64,000 bases of DNA from Pseudanabaena sp. (GTDB lineage: Bacteria > Cyanobacteriota > Cyanobacteriia > Pseudanabaenales > Pseudanabaenaceae): contig QBMK01000014.1 in NCBI GenBank assembly GCA_003249035.1, positions 78,603 to 142,602 on the forward strand, read 5' to 3'. The notes below the pieces were generated by a model. The model did not search any database. It had not been told where the DNA came from and saw only the letters and a list, made by a program, of their open reading frames with translations. The position numbers and the translations under genes were made by a program. Position 1 is the stretch's first letter, and every line of letters starts with the position of its first letter. Below, piece after piece: positions 63,239 through 64,000 of the stretch.

Positions 63239-63499
63239 ATGCTTAATTATTTGACCGTTGCTGAAGCACAAGAACAATTACCAGCGCTGTTTAAAAACCT
63301 CAGAGATCCAGCGATTATTACTCAAGACGGTAAGCCTGTAATTGTTGCTTTGAGTATGCAGCAATTTGCTTCTTTGGTGGAAACAATGGAGATTTTAAGC
63401 GATCGCGAATTCATGTCAGAGTTACGAGAAGGCATCCGTCAAGCAGATTTAGGACAAACGATAAGTTTAGAAGCCTTGAAATTAGAGTTGGGTTTCTAA
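63239..63499 (+). CDS. Phd/YefM-family antitoxin
   Basis: An 86-residue protein. 'MLNYLTVAEAQEQLPALFKN' then 'AIITQDGKPVIVALSMQQFA' is the Phd/YefM DNA-binding half, and 'SLVETMEILSDREFMSELRE' the toxin-binding helix. The ATG at 63239 is chosen; the longer frame from 63110 overlaps the protease gene and reads no family sequence before it. It ends 1 bp before the toxin start. A broken copy of its 5' end lies at 62361. Confidence 0.9.
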   Translation: MLNYLTVAEAQEQLPALFKNLRDPAIITQDGKPVIVALSMQQFASLVETMEILSDREFMSELREGIRQADLGQTISLEALKLELGF

Positions 63500-63500
63500 A

Positions 63501-63842
63501 ATGACTATGGAATATAGAATTATTTTTTCTGTTCAAGCGCAGAAACTTTTCACTGCCATCAAGGATCGGCGCGAGCAGAGTGTAATTTTGACTAGAATTG
63601 AGAAGCTTAAGGATGAACCAGAAAAACAGGGTAAAGCTTTATCAGATGAACTGTCTGGTTATCGAAGTATTCGGGCAGTAGGACAGCGTTATCGGATTGT
63701 CTACAGGGTTGAGCAGGATCAAGTATTGGTAGTTATAGTGGGTGTGGGAAGACGTAAGGAGGGGGATAAGCGAGATGTCTATGCTGTTACACAAGATTTG
63801 ATTTCAGATTTTGCGATAGATGTGGAAGATGATAAACCTTAA
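63501..63842 (+). CDS. RelE/ParE-family toxin
   Basis: A 113-residue protein. 'YRIIFSVQAQKLFTAIKDRR' then 'LKDEPEKQGKALSDELSGYR' and 'SIRAVGQRYRIVYRVEQDQV' then 'LVVIVGVGRRKEGDKRDVY' match the RelE/ParE fold with the family's 'RxxYRV' strand. It would inhibit translation or gyrase. It begins 1 bp after the antitoxin stop. The remaining 158 bp to the window edge contain a lone HIP1-repeat-like half unit (CTGCGATCACCCAACACATC) and nothing else that I recognise. Confidence 0.88.
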   Translation: MTMEYRIIFSVQAQKLFTAIKDRREQSVILTRIEKLKDEPEKQGKALSDELSGYRSIRAVGQRYRIVYRVEQDQVLVVIVGVGRRKEGDKRDVYAVTQDLISDFAIDVEDDKP

Positions 63843-64000
63843 TACTGCGATCACCCAACACATCAAAAATCTTGTAAATTTGTTCATCAAAAATATAATA
63901 ACAACTAAGTAACTTTTTGTTGGAAAATTTTTGACAAATAAGTTTGGCTCAATAGGTGATTCGGGGAGGTAAAGAAAGTAGAGAGTCTAGCAAAGCACTC

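Overview
The window comes from a cyanobacterial chromosome. The evidence is the high density of the HIP1 octamer GCGATCGC, genes restricted to oxygenic phototrophs (zeta-carotene desaturase, a CruA/CruP-type FAD cyclase, a CRR6-like NDH-1 maturation factor, a TLP40-like cyclophilin), and the low-to-moderate GC content. A Pseudanabaena-like lineage fits the codon use and the many palindromic intergenic repeats, but that placement is an inference. No tRNA, rRNA, CRISPR array or intact transposase was seen.

Layout. 0-11 kb is core: cyclophilin (cut by the left edge), PhoH ATPase, MoaD, a hybrid histidine kinase, a DsbA-like lipoprotein, a PMT-type glycosyltransferase, a DnaJ protein, CRR6, RpsB and a ferredoxin/metallo-beta-lactamase fusion. 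11.4-12.2 kb is a mazEF toxin-antitoxin pair flanked by two attC-like sites, so it looks like an integron cassette. 12.3-16.4 kb holds a CruA/CruP-type enzyme and an RloA-RloB (AbiL-like) defence pair. 16.5-28 kb is housekeeping (M16 peptidase, TPR protein, two SIMPL proteins, CobH and CobI, metallophosphoesterase, BioD, FHA-PrsW fusion, Uma2) with dense hairpin repeats in the gaps.

28-36.9 kb is a guanidine-use locus. Two divergent guanidine-I (ykkC) riboswitches sit between two operons. Leftward are two DUF1989 proteins (carboxyguanidine deiminase-type) and a 1215-residue guanidine/urea carboxylase. Rightward is a NitT/TauT-type ABC importer (lipoprotein, permease, ATPase). Together they would import guanidine, carboxylate it and deiminate it; allophanate hydrolase, the last step, is not in this window.

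37-39.3 kb holds an HDAC-family deacetylase and CrtQ. 39.5-45.1 kb is a type III restriction-modification operon, mod-rhuM-res, with res frameshifted at an A6 run. 45.5-51.9 kb holds aspartase, MAPEG, GlmU, a DUF2330/RnfD-like pair and a Coq4-like protein. 52-54.8 kb is an accessory island: YefM-YoeB-like and BrnT-BrnA-like toxin-antitoxin pairs and a SEC-C gene broken by a stop codon, all embedded in three arrays of a HIP1-containing tandem repeat of about 48 bp. 55-61.3 kb holds HemW, Uma2, a metacaspase homologue lacking its catalytic Cys, and FtsH. 61.4-63.8 kb holds an unassigned gene pair, a small protein with a retropepsin, and a Phd-RelE pair.

The most notable non-genic structure is the palindromic DNA. 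One family has three hairpins in fixed order (three copies). Another has conserved ends and a conserved core but different arms that stay perfectly self-complementary. Several gene relics lie next to such elements.
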